Counted from the stretch's first letter, positions 1 to 11,502 are shown. The stretch: 64,000 nt of DNA from Ornithodoros turicata (GCF_037126465.1 NC_088201.1:193448403-193512402); one strand, 5' to 3'. Numbers and translations: made by a program. Notes: a model not told the origin generated them from the sequence alone.

Positions 1-1412
1 CGTGGCTAGGTATGTCATTGCTAACTATGTACTGTTCCCAGCGCCTCGTGCTCCCAGTTTAGAGCAACGTCTGGAGAGTTGCGTTATTGCCAGCTACGCA
101 CTACGCCCAGCGCCTAGTGCTTCCTGCGTCCTGCTAAAAGCATCTGGCTAGGTATGTCATTGCTAACGATGTACTGTTCCCAGCGCCTCGTGCTCCCAGT
201 TTAGAGCAACGTCTGGAGAGTTGCGTTATTGCCAGCTACGCACTACGCCCAGCGCCTAGTGCTTCCTGCGTCCTGCTAAAAGCATCTGGCTAGGTATGTC
301 ATTGCTAACTATGTACTGTTCCCAGCGCCTCGTACTCCCAGTTTAGAGCAACGTCTGGAGAGTTGCGTTATTGCCAGCTACGCACTACGCCCAGCGTCTA
401 GTGCTTCCTGCGTCCTGCTAAAACCATCTGACTAGGTATGTCATCGCTAGCTACGTACTGCTCCCAGCGTCTAGTGCTCCCAATCTAGAGCGACGTCTGA
501 AGAGGTATGTCATTGCCAGCCATCCACTGCTCCCAGCGTCCTGCTAAAAGCGACTGGCTAGGTATGTCATTGCTAACTATGTACTGCTCCCAGCGCCTAG
601 TGCTCCCAGTGTAGAGCAGCGTCTGCAGAGTTACGTAATTGCCAGCTACACACTGCCTCCAGCATCTAATGCTCCCTGCGTCCTGCTAAAAGCGTCTGGG
701 TAACAATGTACTGCTCCCAGCATCTAGTGTGCCCAGTGTAGAGAAGCTTCTGGAGAGTTACGTCATTGCCAGCTACGCGCTGCTCCCAGTGTCTAGTGCT
801 CCCTGCGTCCTGCTAAAAGCGCCTGGCTAGGTATGTCATTGCTAACTATGCACTGTTCCCAGCGCCTCGTGCTCCCAGTTTAGAGCAACGTCTGGAGAGT
901 TACGTCATTGTCAGCTACGCACTACGCCCAGCGCCTAGTGCTACCTGCGCCCTGCTAAAAGCATCTGGCTAGGTATGTCATTGCTAACTACGTACTGCTC
1001 GCAGCGTCTAGTGCTCCCAATCTAGAGCGACGTTTGAAGAGTTACGTCATTGCCAGCTACGCACTGCTTCTAGCGTCAAGTGCTCCCAGCGTCCTGCTAA
1101 AAGCGCCTGGCTAGGTATGTCATTGCTAATTATGTACTGCTCCCAGCGTCTAGTGCTCCCTGCGTCCTGCTAAAAGCGTCTGGCTAGGTATGTCATTGCT
1201 AACTTTGTGCTGCTCCCAGCGTCTAGTGCTCCGAGTGTAGAGCGACGTCTGGAAAGTTACGTCATTGCCAGCTACGCACTGCTCCCAGCGTCTATTGCTC
1301 CCAGTGTAGAGCAACCTGCCGGTATAGTTACGTGATTGCCAGCTACGCAATCCTCCCAGCGTCTAGTGCTCCCAGTGTAGAGCAGCTTGTGGCTATAGTT
1401 ACGTAATTGTTC
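1..1412. repeat. 142-bp tandem satellite array (left edge open)
   Basis: The landmark GGCTAGGTATGTCATTGC recurs at 4, 146 and 288, with a variant at 430, giving a 142-bp period. About ten units follow, becoming irregular and shortened after about 430. Inside a unit, words such as CCCAGCGTCTAGTGCTCCCAG recur every 35-70 bp, so the unit itself grew from shorter repeats. The array starts before the window. Open frames inside it are by-products of the repeat. Confidence 0.93.
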
Positions 1413-2439
1413 CCAGTGTACAAAAATACCCCATAAGCCAGGAGTTTGGCAATGATGATGTCCGTCACATGACGGACGAAACGTCTGCGTAAACCTTGTT
1501 ATTTTGTTATGTTAAGGCTACTTTTTCCCAGTGTACAGTTTTCACACTCCTCCCGTTGACTGAGAAAGTACCTATACTTAACCTACCTCCCGCATTTTTG
1601 CATTGCACTCTTCTTCACGTTTAGCGATATCCTCTGTCATCTGAAATATTAAAAGGAGTCTTCATAACTATAAGCGCCTTTGGTAATGCCGATATCAAAA
1701 TCTATAAACGAACCTTCTTCAGATCCAGTTCTTGCTCAATTGTCTTGCGAGCAACATTGTAGCAGGCGTCCAACATCTGTAACAGAGAAACGGAGACAAG
1801 AGACAGTGTTAGTTGAATGTGTTGATGTTAGCATGATATAGCTTCGTTTTTCACAGGAATGAAAGCAACGATGCGAAGGAAAAACACTCGTACCACTGAA
1901 GTAACAACCACCGGTTTCTTTCTGCGAACAGATTTCTTATATATGCTGCTGAGAGGTACATGTGATCCTTCTACACGGGTACACCTCGTTATCGCCTCTG
2001 AATAAATGTGCCGCTGTTGAAGTAACTGTGACGAACGACTTTAACATCAGTTACCTATACCCAGGGGGAAAAACTAGCTGAAGCTGTTTGGATTCAGGCA
2101 TAGCGTATGTGTTTGTAAGTCCTAAAACAGCCATAGGCAGCGATGTTCCTAGAAATCTCCGTCGTCATGTTCTGATTGACTACTCATTAGAAAGCTTTAA
2201 AAGTCAAAATCTTTCAGATACCTTCTACATGTGCCTGTTGATGTGTTGATGCTGATGCAAAAAATAATAGGGAGAGATTGCATTCGTCACACGACAAATG
2301 CGGCTACTCCCATAAACAGACTCCCCATGTCTGTCCCTGTATCGTCACAGAATATATCTCCAGCTTTAGCTGTTACCATGGCGTAGAGTTTAGTCTGGTC
2401 AGTATAGAAATTCATTGTACAGGTTTTCCCATCGTATTT
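1413..2439. other. No gene seen
   Basis: The sequence is AT-rich and mostly unique, with no long open frame, no tRNA-like fold and no clear transposon end. A short palindrome, GTCCGTCACATGACGGAC, lies near 1460. I see nothing else to annotate. Confidence 0.5.
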
Positions 2440-2620
2440 AAAACTGATACCACGGAATTTAATCCTGATACCTTGGGATTTAGTCCTCATGCCGCCACAT
2501 TTAATCCTTATACCGTGGGATTTAATCCCTCTTGTGTATAATTGAATGCTCGCACTACCAATTTTAATCATTGTGCCGTGGAATTTGATCCTAAATTCTC
2601 AGGTTATCTTTTCTTTACTC
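2440..2620. repeat. TTTAATCC micro-repeat, relic of the 9-11 kb element type
   Basis: Words of the form ATTTAATCCTnATACCnTGGG recur at about 20-24 bp spacing. The same words form the subterminal blocks of the element at 9,047-11,315, and the sequence after them (CACTGACTTTTTTGTG) resembles the text following the block at 9,200. This is probably an old fragment of the same repeat family. The open frames here come from the repeat. Confidence 0.6.
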
Positions 2621-3948
2621 TGTTCACTACCACGACACTTTGGGTCTACATACCTGTATGATTTATGACCTGCTTTGACTATTTTCCCATTTACAGCCTA
2701 CACTGACTTTTTTGTGACTACCCCTGCTCACTGCACTATGTGATAGTATGGAACTACCTGTACCATCTATGACCATGACTGTTGCCTTGTTTGTTGCCGA
2801 GGAACGTCCCTTTAACATGCATAACCTCAATACACGTGTTAACGACTAAACTGCTAAGGAGCAAGCGGAACGTCCTCGCCCTGTGGGAGACCTGGACCAA
2901 TTAACCATGACACACGGAAGGCTTGTGATACGTTTCCTGTAGCCTTCATTTGGATGCTCTCTGTGACCACCAAGAGATTGACAAAGTTACCCAACAAGGA
3001 AGGATGCCCGCTCTCTCACCGGACTGGTATACATTACACCGGGATCCTGTGAAGGCAAGATCAATAGGTTACTGCTAGCCAAGCTCTTCTATTACTCTTC
3101 AAGCAACAGCTTCGTAGAAAACTTTGGTGAGCTCTGAAGAAGAGTCGGTGAGTACTGGCCATTCTTGCGCGCACAAATCAACTATATGCTGCAAAAAGAA
3201 TACAATGGCATAGAGATGTGCAGCTGTTGATGAAGCTGGATGCGAAAGGCGTCGTTGTATGGTATTACAAACGCCGATGCAGACTTTCCGTTTCTGGAAG
3301 CGTCATTCGTGTATACTGCTCCAGAAGTGGAAAATGTCTCTTCTATCAGAGCATGAAAATAGCATCGAAGGATATGGGGAGAACTTGGTCTCTTCGTTCC
3401 CGAATATCCAGAAGTCTCAAGAAGATGAGTGGGAGCGGTAGGAACCAAGGGGCTTCCTGTGGTGTTACGTCCTTAGCTGCGAAGCCAGTGGGGATACCAC
3501 GTGCCATCGATGCTACTCAGGGTGCACGCGAACGGAGGAAGTGTCGAGCTGTTTCCCTTTGGGAGAACGACGAATGCTAACGACAAAACAGGCTCCGAAC
3601 AGTATAGAGTGAAGTTGTAGGAATTCTCTATAGGCTGTAATATACAGCCGCCCGCACCAATCCTGTGTGTAATTGAAGAAAGCAGTCTTGAGCAAAGCTT
3701 CATCATCAGCCAAAAATGTGTTGAATAGCGGGGAGCCATCGGTGCACTTTGGTTTCGGGGTGCTCAATATGGCGTGTCCAGAACAGATCCCATTGTGTGA
3801 CCATGGCAAGGCAGGGATGGAAACGTACCATCTCAAGCTTCTCTGCACCGACCCACAGTGAGAAATTTATCATAGCCCTGCGTGTGAACGGACGCCCGAT
3901 GCGCTTTTCGAGCGAAAGGTCCATCCCAAGTTGTGTGACATACTTGTG
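2621..3948. other. No recognisable gene; weak open frames only
   Basis: Open frames of 60-120 codons overlap on both strands between about 3,180 and 3,980, for example 3218-3580 on plus and 3706-3981 on minus. None has a family motif, codon pattern or splice context that I recognise. Mutual overlap of frames on both strands suggests chance. Confidence 0.45.
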
Positions 3949-4002
3949 GATGTTATTTAAACGAAGAAAGAAGGAAGTCACTGAAAAGGTTAGCCAGCTG
4001 CG

Positions 4003-4063
4003 GGACTCGAACCCACATCTTGTGGATTGCCGGTCCAGGGCCTACCCAATTCAGATAAGCTAA
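4003..4063 (-). promoter_or_regulatory. Internal RNA polymerase III promoter of the SINE (A and B boxes)
   Basis: On the minus strand the B box GGTTCGAGTCC lies at 4013-4003 and matches the tRNA-type consensus GGTTCGANTCC. The A-box-like TTAGCTTATCTGAATTGG lies at about 4063-4046. The spacing is as in tRNA-derived SINEs. Confidence 0.75.
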
Positions 4064-4121
4064 CACGCCCCTCCAATGACTTCCAAGGTTGCGCCATGTG
4101 AAGGGACGGGCCACATCCACC

Positions 4122-4149
4122 CACTCACTCACTCCCTCACTCACTCATT
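4122..4149. repeat. (ACTC)n microsatellite
   Basis: An imperfect run of ACTC/CCTC tetranucleotides. It lies upstream of the SINE head in the minus-strand sense. Confidence 0.8.
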
Positions 4150-4301
4150 CCATTTTCACTCTTACATGCTTTCTCACTCACGCACACATTCATACGACGA
4201 GGCGACGCAAGCGGCATCCGTTGAACACGATGGGAACTGATGTTCCGAGGCTGGAAGAACGGACAAACACACAAAGCCTCAGGCCTTCGATGTTATTTAA
4301 A

Positions 4302-4809
4302 GCCACTGATATTTCTACTGTTCAAGGGGCAACATCATCTGCATCGACAGAGAACGCCACTTATCGAGGAATCATCTGTTTGAGGGTCCCCATCACCACA
4401 TGAAGGTGGAAGGGCTTTGGCCTTGGAATGTACCGATAGCTACAGTTCCGTCCGCAGAAGAGTCGGCATGATACACTAAAAATGTGCAAGACGTGCGGCA
4501 ACCAAATGTGCGAAAGAGTGTCATAAGCGCGCTTGACGTGCAAGAAAACTTATGCGACTACACGTCGGTGAGCACGAGAACGCTGAACTGTAGAGACTCC
4601 ATCGAGAACTGGATTCATGAGGCTTCGGCGGGGGCGAAATCCCACCAGAGGAAGCAACTTTGTTTTTCGAGCTATCATTCCAGGCGATGCAAAACCACTC
4701 TTTCTATCAGCTTTCTCATAGATCTTGTAAAGCTTGGAGCGCGAAATGACGATACGGCATTTCTGGTTTGCATAGTATCAAAACGGGCACAACTGTTGTC
4801 TCCTTCCAG
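4302..4809. other. No gene seen
   Basis: Apparently unique sequence between the SINE and the inverted repeat that starts at 4810. Overlapping short frames on both strands carry no recognisable motif. Confidence 0.45.
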
Positions 4810-5690
4810 CTGGAATGGTGCATTCCACGCCAAGTGATCCAGCGATTGCGCTCGATGAACGCCGATTCCCATGAAAAAAAAAGAGAAAGAGTGCACTGCG
4901 GTGGTAGAGGTGTACCAAATCCCAAGTATTAGACTCAAACACCTCCGCGTTCCGACGCTAGAGGGCTTTGAAGTTTGTGTTGCTATCAAAAACCATACTC
5001 CCTATGGAAGCGTGTCGTCAGCGTCCTACAGCACTGCAGAAGCTGAAATTTTGAATGGGTTTTCTAGAAGGACCATGCCACCTACTGACGGAGTCTCAGC
5101 AGTTTAACGCAAAGTTTAGAATTTGGAGAATTCTGGGAAACACTTCGACATTTGCCCAAATTTGCGATTTTTTATAAACATAATTATTGCCTTTAACAAA
5201 ACCAAATTTTGCAGGCGTAAGGTCCTTCTACTACCTTCTAATAAAAAACTCTGAAGTATTTCCTCAGCGATTTAGGTGTAGTAAAATATTCTTAGAAGCA
5301 CGGAAATCATTGAAAAGTGCATGTATCAGTGAGGAAATTTTCAACCGCGATAACAAGCTAGAGAGACGTGCTTTATATAGAACTGTAGAATATCACCTCA
5401 TTTATGCACGGAGAAAACACTAGAAAAGTACCTTTTTTAAATTGAACTTATTATTTACTTTCGGCGGCATACCAGCGAAGTAGGCTTCGCAGCGCGGTTA
5501 CCGAGTATGGGCGCACCTTGCTCCTGCTCACCCTGAAGAACATTGTATAAAATTGAAGTTACTGCAACAGAAAGACTGGAGATAGTTCTCTAAGCTAATT
5601 AAGTCAACACCAAAATGGCGATTTTCCTATTGACCTTTTCGACAGTCTCAATTTCGGGGCTAAGTTCGCCTGACAGCTGTTTTCTCTTTT
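4810..5690 (+). repeat. Left arm of a diverged inverted repeat (partner 6955-7847)
   Basis: The arm starts at GCATTCCACGCCAAGTGATC and is matched in reverse complement by the sequence ending near 7847. Shared islands include CCAAATTTTGCA (about 5208), the GCGAAG-containing block at 5465-5500 and ATGGCGATTT at 5615. By eye the arms are roughly 75-80% identical with several indels, so this is an old duplication. The arm has a 78-codon frame (4871-5107) whose partner in the other arm (7552-7815) keeps the same reading frame, sharing VE(V/I)YQIPSI and RVPTL. No function is recognised. Confidence 0.8.
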
Positions 5691-5728
5691 TCTCGCATAA
5701 ACAAGGCTGGAAAATTTGTAATGCCTGA
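5615..5728 (+). pseudogene. Short frame with signal-peptide-like start, left-arm copy
   Basis: The frame begins MAIFLLTFSTVSISGLSS, a short hydrophobic stretch that looks like a secretory signal, and stops after 37 codons. The inverted partner at 7053 begins MAICVMTFFGSLNVGAA and stays open for 136 codons. Conservation of the start codon and hydrophobic pattern in both arms is the only support for a real coding origin. It could be the first exon of a duplicated secreted-protein gene, or chance. No family is recognised. Confidence 0.2.
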
Positions 5729-6954
5729 TGTCAATAACTCCAAGAAGGAATTGTGTACATTATCCAACATTCGCTGCAGCAAGAACAGTCCCCTTTCGTC
5801 AAGGAATATTATTGTTTTAGTGAAAACGACGTTAGCATTGCACTGACAGCAGGAGACCGCAACAAACGAATGATAGCTTCTTGTACCAGGCACTGTAAGG
5901 TCATTTCTGTGTTTCGAAGGAGGATCGTAGACTCCCTTTCATTTTCATTTTTGGTGACTCATACTGCTGTTATATTTCCTGAATATTCATTTGCACATGT
6001 GTACAAATCATGAGGCGTTAGGATATGGCTGTTGAATGACAGCTGTAGGCTGGCTTTTGCTGCGACCCTCTCCAACGTTCTCCCATCAGTCACGTCACAG
6101 GGACCCATCCCACGGTATATGTTGCAAGAAATGCCAAGAGGGGGTATTCCAGAGTCATATACCTGGTGACAGAGATTGACAATGTTTTTATTTCTATTTT
6201 CTTACACTATCGTGACGCAGCACCGTCTCTGAAATAAGAGTTTTACTAAGAAGTGGATCACTAACTGTAATCTCAAAACGGAACATTCACACGAGCGCCA
6301 ATCGTGAACAACTTCGAAGGACAGAGAATCCCAATAATCGAATGTAACACTCATTCGTTGTTTGCTGGGTAAAGGTTATAGTAAAACAAGCTTCGGCACA
6401 TGAAGGAAAGCGATTCAACACTTACCCATGTGGGTATTATTTGCTGTACTAGTAGAGCCTAAGTTTCATCAGCGTGTTTGAATAGGTTCAAAATAGCGGA
6501 CAGCTCAATCGCATTCAAATAAAAAAGAAGAGGTCTACCAAATCAGGAAGAGCAGATTGCACATGTCCAAATCAGTCGAGTTCAAACGACGGTGTTTTAA
6601 ACCTTCTGCAAATATAGAATTCCCCTGTAGAGAATATTTCGCTTAGTTGCATTGGTCAAGCACCATTATTGTCAACGAAGGGAGCAAAAAATCTGAGACC
6701 TGAAGGAAGCAGAAACCCAAGACAGAGTGCAAGTTGTACAAGGTCGACATGTGTATAGACAGCAGTAAAACATTTACAGTCACGATGCAGTGAACGAGGC
6801 AATTAAACGTACAAAGACAAGCACAACAGAAGCCACATAACTCCCGCTTGCATACTTCAAATAAATGCAGCGGGTTGGAATTCCACTGGTGGTGCCTTTT
6901 CTTTAAGTGCCATAGTTCACTTGATAGTCGTATGGCTGCAAGGGCCGAAAGGGG
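5691..6954. other. Unique spacer of the 4.8-7.85 kb inverted repeat
   Basis: About 1.26 kb with no matching partner in either arm. It is AT-rich with no recognised domain. It contains the 3' part of the minus-strand frame 6643-7053. Confidence 0.55.
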
Positions 6955-7053
6955 AAAATGGAAAACAGTCGTCAAGTGAAGTTGAAGCGAACTTGAGACT
7001 TCTGCGGCCCCGACATTGAGACTGCCGAAAAAGGTCATTACGCAAATCGCCAT
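6643..7053 (-). CDS. Unrecognised 136-codon frame starting in the right arm
   Basis: An ATG at 7053 opens a frame that starts with a hydrophobic, signal-like stretch (MAICVMTFFGSLNV) and is cysteine-rich further on (CKRELCGFCCACLC near the middle), with a second hydrophobic region towards the end. The first codons are mirrored in the left arm at 5615, but the rest lies in the unpaired spacer. I do not recognise a family. It may be a chance frame in an AT-rich spacer; evidence for expression is absent. Confidence 0.2.
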   Translation of the reverse strand: MAICVMTFFGSLNVGAAEVSSSLQLHLTTVFHFPLSALAAIRLSSELWHLKKRHHQWNSNPLHLFEVCKRELCGFCCACLCTFNCLVHCIVTVNVLLLSIHMSTLYNLHSVLGFCFLQVSDFLLPSLTIMVLDQCN

Positions 7054-7847
7054 TTCAATATTGACTTAGCTTAAAGGACAGCCTCCAGCATTTCTACCGC
7101 AATAAATTCAGTTTTAGACTACGTTTTTCGAGGTGGGGAGGAGCTAAGTGAGCTCATGCTCGGTGACCGCCCTGCGAAGCCTACGCCGCAACTATGCCGC
7201 CGAAACAAAAGTTATTGCTTCAATACAAAAAAGTACGTTTCTAATGTTTTCTCCACGCATAAATGAGCTGTTCTTCTACAGTTCTATGTAAAGCATCCCT
7301 TTCTAGCTTGTTATCGCGGTTGAAAAGTTTCTTTTCACGGATTTCCGTGATTTTACGAGATTTTTACTACACCTAAATTTAACTTTAAAATTAATTTCTA
7401 ATTTAATTCACTACACCAGAGTTCCGAATCTTCTATTAGAAGCTGGTCGTGATGGACGTTATACTTGCAAAATTTGGGTTTCTTAGATGCTGTAGCTATC
7501 TTTAGGAAAAATATCAAAGTTGGGCAAATGTTTCGAAGAATTCCCTAATACCTAAATTTTGCGACAGACTAATGAGACTCGGTGGGTAGGTGATGTCCCT
7601 CTAGAAAACACGTTTAGATTTTCAGCTCCTTTGATGCAGTAGCACGCTGGCGACACGCTTCCACAGGAATGATTATTTTTGCTCGAAGCGCAAACTTTAG
7701 AGCTCCCTAGCGTCGGAACGCGGCGGTGATTCAGGCTAATACTTGGAATTTGGTATATCTCTACCATCGCAATGCATGATTTTTTTTCGCGACAATCAAC
7801 GATGATCAAGCGCAATCGTTGGATCAGTTGGCGTGGAATGTACCAGA
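6955..7847 (-). repeat. Right arm of the diverged inverted repeat (partner 4810-5690)
   Basis: This is the reverse-complement partner of the left arm, ending at TGGCGTGGAATGTACCAG. It includes a 7552-7815 minus-strand frame homologous to the left-arm frame 4871-5107. A short related end (CATTCCACGCCA then TGATCCA) recurs at about 37,645, so the terminus belongs to a dispersed family. Confidence 0.8.
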
Positions 7848-9046
7848 TTGTAGATATGCACAGTGCCAGTATGCAGTATGTATTCTATATCTGAGTGAGA
7901 GCTTCTGTTGACCGTCCGTCAAAGTTTCAGGTGCGGCTACGTAATTTTATCGGATTCTAGGTACGAGCGCACGCTCACATATTTCAATGCTGGCTTTAGC
8001 TCGTGGTCCATACCCCTGCTGTATTTGGTCAGTCTTGACCACTGTGGCCAGTGTCTAAACCAATAAATATAGGGATTATGTGCTTAACACGTATACCAAA
8101 TACGTGTGCACAACAGACTTGGTCAATGTATCCCTTAGAGATCAACGAACTTTTCATTGTCTTCATTGTCCAATGACTACAGCTGCCAAGTGATTTTGAG
8201 ACGCGAGAGCGTGAAAATGTCGCGCTTCTCGCTTCCGCTTCTCGGTCTATGATTCCCACACCAACGAGCCACCCAGCGCGAGCTGAAAAATCGGCAACGT
8301 GTGCGTTAAATCACCATATCACTTGTATCTGCCGGATGTAGATATTTTCGCTCTTGCTTCCAAGATGGCAGACGTTATAGACAAAAAAAAACATACATGC
8401 ATGCTGGCACATGCGAATGTAATACAGCTGGTAAATGCGATAATTTCGAGCGTGCTATATCAAGCACAATGACTTAAGGCTGTTTTGCATGCTTCGAGCT
8501 ATTTTACGCATACAGTTGTGTGCAAATCTGTAGACATATTCACTCCAGAATCCGCTTGGGGACCCAATGTCGCAGCAAATAATCGCAGAACTGGCCGATG
8601 CTTTTTCAGTGCAGAACCGGTGATAAACAGTTAGGAAGTTTGCATAAACCTACGAAGAGCGTAAGCAATGCCGTTGTGAAGAAGTGAACTGTGTGAGTGA
8701 AGTGAACTATAAGAGCCAGTGCAAAATGCACAAAAGGTATTAAAAGCTGTCATTGCAGAAATCAGTGCACAAATATGTGCGCTTGGCAGATGCACTTAAC
8801 AAAGACAATTCCTTCATAATCACGTTTGCGTCTGTCTCTTACTGTGTACATAGTTTAAAATATATACAATGGCATTATGTGCGATGACCTAGGGTGACTA
8901 TACGCATTTCGGACTACATGATGAATATTGTTGTCTTCTGCTCCAACCTTGAACCGATATCAAGGGTTGCTAATGCTTGAAGTTAACACCCAATATATTA
9001 ATATAAACATTAGTTTGTGACGTGACGGCCAACAACTCTTTCGAAA
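7848..9046. other. No gene seen
   Basis: AT-rich sequence without a long open frame, transposon end or RNA-like fold that I can identify. The short minus-strand frame 8029-8259 has no recognisable feature. Confidence 0.5.
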
Positions 9047-9299
9047 CTACAGCTTTTTCCGCCGTTATTAATCCTCTTGTCGTACATTTTAATCCTTATA
9101 CCATGACATTTAATCCATTTGCCATCAGAATTAATCCTCCTTTCATTATTTTTAATCCTCATTTCACATAATTTAATCCGTTTTCCATGCAATTTAATCC
9201 AAGTGACTGTGTGTGGGCTACATGACTTTTTTTTGTGTATTTTGGGACAATTCCCATGTGTACGCATATTGCACATGCTTTTCACTAATATTGTGGGTT

Positions 9300-9860
9300 T
9301 CTGCACCATAACGGGATACTGTGGGACTGTCAATCTGGATTACGGTGTTGTGGGACTATTCCCATGTCTACGAGTATTACCCATGGTTTTCATTAAAAAC
9401 GTGGGTTTCTGCATTGTAATGGGATACTGTGAGACTCTGTACATGGATTACGATATTGTGGGACTATTCCCAGGTGTACAGATATTACCCATGCTTTTCA
9501 TTATATATGCGGCTTTCTGCACTGTAATGGGATAATGTGGGACTGTCGATCTTCATTACGATATCCTGGGACTATAAGCAAGTCTACGGTTATTCCAGTG
9601 CTTTCTATTAAAAACGCGTTTTTTGCACTGTAATGGGATACTGTGGGACCGTCAATCTTCATTACGATATTGTGGGACTATTTCCATGTCTATGGGTATT
9701 ACCCATGCTTTTCATTCAAAATGCAGGTTTCTGGAGTATAACGGGATACTGTGGGATTGTCTGTCTGGTTCAGGATATTGTGGAACTATTCCCATGTGTG
9801 CGGGTATTACCCATGCTTTTCGTTAAATATGTGGGATTCTGCACTGTAATGGGATACTGT
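9300..9860 (+). repeat. Left array of the 108-bp unit (six copies)
   Basis: The landmark GGGATACTGTG occurs at 9313, 9421, 9529, 9635, 9743 and 9851, a 108-bp period with one 106-bp step. Each unit also contains GGGACTATTCCCATGT and GTATTACCCATG. Because 108 is a multiple of three, most units stay open and read as a 36-residue repeat (MGYCGTVNL...), which explains the frames here. Confidence 0.93.
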
Positions 9861-9879
9861 GATCCAGATAGACAGTCCC

Positions 9880-11060
9880 ATAGTATCCCATTACAGTGCA
9901 AAACCCTCATTTTGAATTAAAAGCACGGGGAATACCCGTAGACGTGGGAATAGCCCCACAATATCGTAATCAGGACTGACAGTCTCAGAGTATCCCATTA
10001 CAGTGCAGAAACCCGCGTTTTTAATGAAAACCATGGGTAAAATCCGTAGACATGGGAATAGTCCCACAATACCGCTATCCAGATTGACAGTCCCACAGTA
10101 TCCCATTAGTGCGAAAACCCGCGTTTTTAATGAAAAGCACGGGGAATACCCGTAGACATGCATATAGTCCCAGGATATCGTAATCAAGATCGACAGCCCC
10201 ACAGTATCCCATTAAGGTGCAGAAACCCGCATATTTAATGAAAAGCATAGGTAATACCGGCACACATGGGAATAGTCCCACAATATCATAAGCAAGGTTG
10301 ACAGTCCCACTGTATCCCATTACGGTACAGAAACCCGTATTTTTAATGAAAACCATGGGTAAAATCCGTAGATATGGGAATAGTCCCACAAAAACACAAT
10401 CCAGATTGACCGTCCCACAGTATCCCATTATGGTGCAGAAACTCGCATTATTAATGAATAGCATGTGCAATACTCGTAGACATGGAAATTGTCTCAAAAT
10501 ACCCATTATCTCAGTATCCCATTAGTGCAAAAACCCGTGTTTTTAATTAAAAGCACAGGGAATACCCATAGACATGCTTATTGTCCCAGGATATCGTAAT
10601 CAAAATTGCCAGTCCCACAGTATGCCATTACAGTGCAGAAACCCACATATTTAATGAACAGCATGGGTAATACCTGCACACATGGGAATAGCTCCACAAT
10701 ATCCTAAACCAGATAGACAATCCCACAGTATCCCGTTATACTCCAGAAACATGCATTTTGAATGAAAAGCATGGGCAATATCCGTAACATGGGAATAGTC
10801 CCACAATATCGTAATCCTTATACACAGTCCCACAGTATCCCATTACAATGCAGAAACCCATGTTTTCAATAAAAGCATATGTAATATCTGTAGACTTGGA
10901 AATAGTCCCACAGTATCACAATCCAGATTGGCAGTCCCACAGTATCCCGTTCAGAAACCCACGTTTTTAATGAAAACCATGGATAATACTCGTAGACATG
11001 GGAATAGTCCCACAACACCGTAATCCAGATTGACAGTCCCACAGTATCCCGTTATGGTGC
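9880..11060 (-). repeat. Right, inverted array of the 108-bp unit (about eleven copies)
   Basis: Reverse-complement words CAGTATCCCATTA, ACATGGGAATAGTCCCACA and TTAATGAAAA recur at the same spacing as in the left array but in opposite orientation. Minus-strand frames such as 10075-10506 are the 36-residue repeat read through, without a start context or domain that suggests a real protein. Confidence 0.92.
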
Positions 11061-11406
11061 AGAAACCCACAATATTAGTGAAAAGGACGTGCAATATGCG
11101 TACACATGGGAATTGTCCCAAAATACAAAAAAAAAGTCATGTAGCCCACACATAGTCACTTGGATTAAATTGCATGAGAAACGGAATAAATTACGTGAAA
11201 TGAGGATTAAAAATAATGAAATGAGGATTAATTCCGATGGCACATGGGTTAAATGTCATGGTATAAGGATTAAAATGTACGACAAGAGGATTAATAACGC
11301 CGGGAAAAGCTGTAGAGTATGATTTAGTAAAGCAGAGAATTCAAGAATTCCGTTGACATCGGTCCAAATGTTAATCGCCGTTACTGAAATCATGTGAGTG
11401 CGTCTG

Positions 11407-11411
11407 CTCAC
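11407..11411. other. Target-site duplication CTCAC, left copy
   Basis: CTCAC lies directly outside the first base of the palindromic element and is repeated at 25664-25668 directly outside its last base. Polintons usually make 6 bp; here only 5 bp match. Confidence 0.7.
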
Positions 11412-11446
11412 AGTAGTATAGAGCCGTTACGTACAACAGCCACTTT

Positions 11447-11502
11447 TTTCTAATCCAGTTGTAGAAATTTCTAATCCACCACCCATTTCTAATCCAGGTC
11501 AA
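11447..11502. repeat. Subterminal TCTAATCCA repeats (left end)
   Basis: TTCTAATCCA-type words occur three times within the first 90 bp of the element and are mirrored as TGGATTAGAAA at the right end (about 25569-25623). Repeated subterminal words are often transposase or replication-protein sites, but no such function is shown here. Confidence 0.6.

Larger units (their letters stand above)
3962..4288 (-). mobile_element. tRNA-derived SINE (one or two tandem copies)
   Basis: Read on the minus strand, the stretch 4075 to 3990 has a tRNA-like head: an A-box-like sequence, about 40 bp, then a consensus B box, followed by a non-tRNA tail with CAGTGACTTC and an AT-rich end. tRNA-headed SINEs (Ruka type) are known from hard ticks; membership of that family is an inference not tested here. 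A perfect 13-bp direct repeat GATGTTATTTAAA flanks 3962-4288 (at 3949-3961 and 4289-4301). It may be a target duplication, or the shared tail of two SINEs in tandem, because the tRNA head sits well inside rather than at the edge. Confidence 0.75.
9047..11315. mobile_element. Inverted-repeat element made of a 108-bp tandem unit
   Basis: The ends are inverted copies: CTACAGCTTTTTCCGCCG at 9047 and its partner ending CTGTAG at 11315. Inside each end is a block of TTTAATCC words (about 9060-9200, and GGATTAAA words at about 11155-11310), then arrays of a 108-bp unit that switch orientation at about 9861-9880. The left side has six units and the right about eleven, so the arms are unequal. No transposase frame and no clear target duplication are visible. 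It is probably a non-autonomous foldback-type element. Confidence 0.85.

Noticed and set aside
9119..10506. Several frames of 60-143 codons reading as a 36-residue repeat protein
   Set aside because: They follow from a 108-bp tandem unit without stops and occur in both orientations; they are treated as repeat by-products.
9047..10506. Regularly spaced repeats suggesting a CRISPR array
   Set aside because: Units are contiguous 108-bp tandem copies without unique spacers, in a eukaryotic transposon-rich context.
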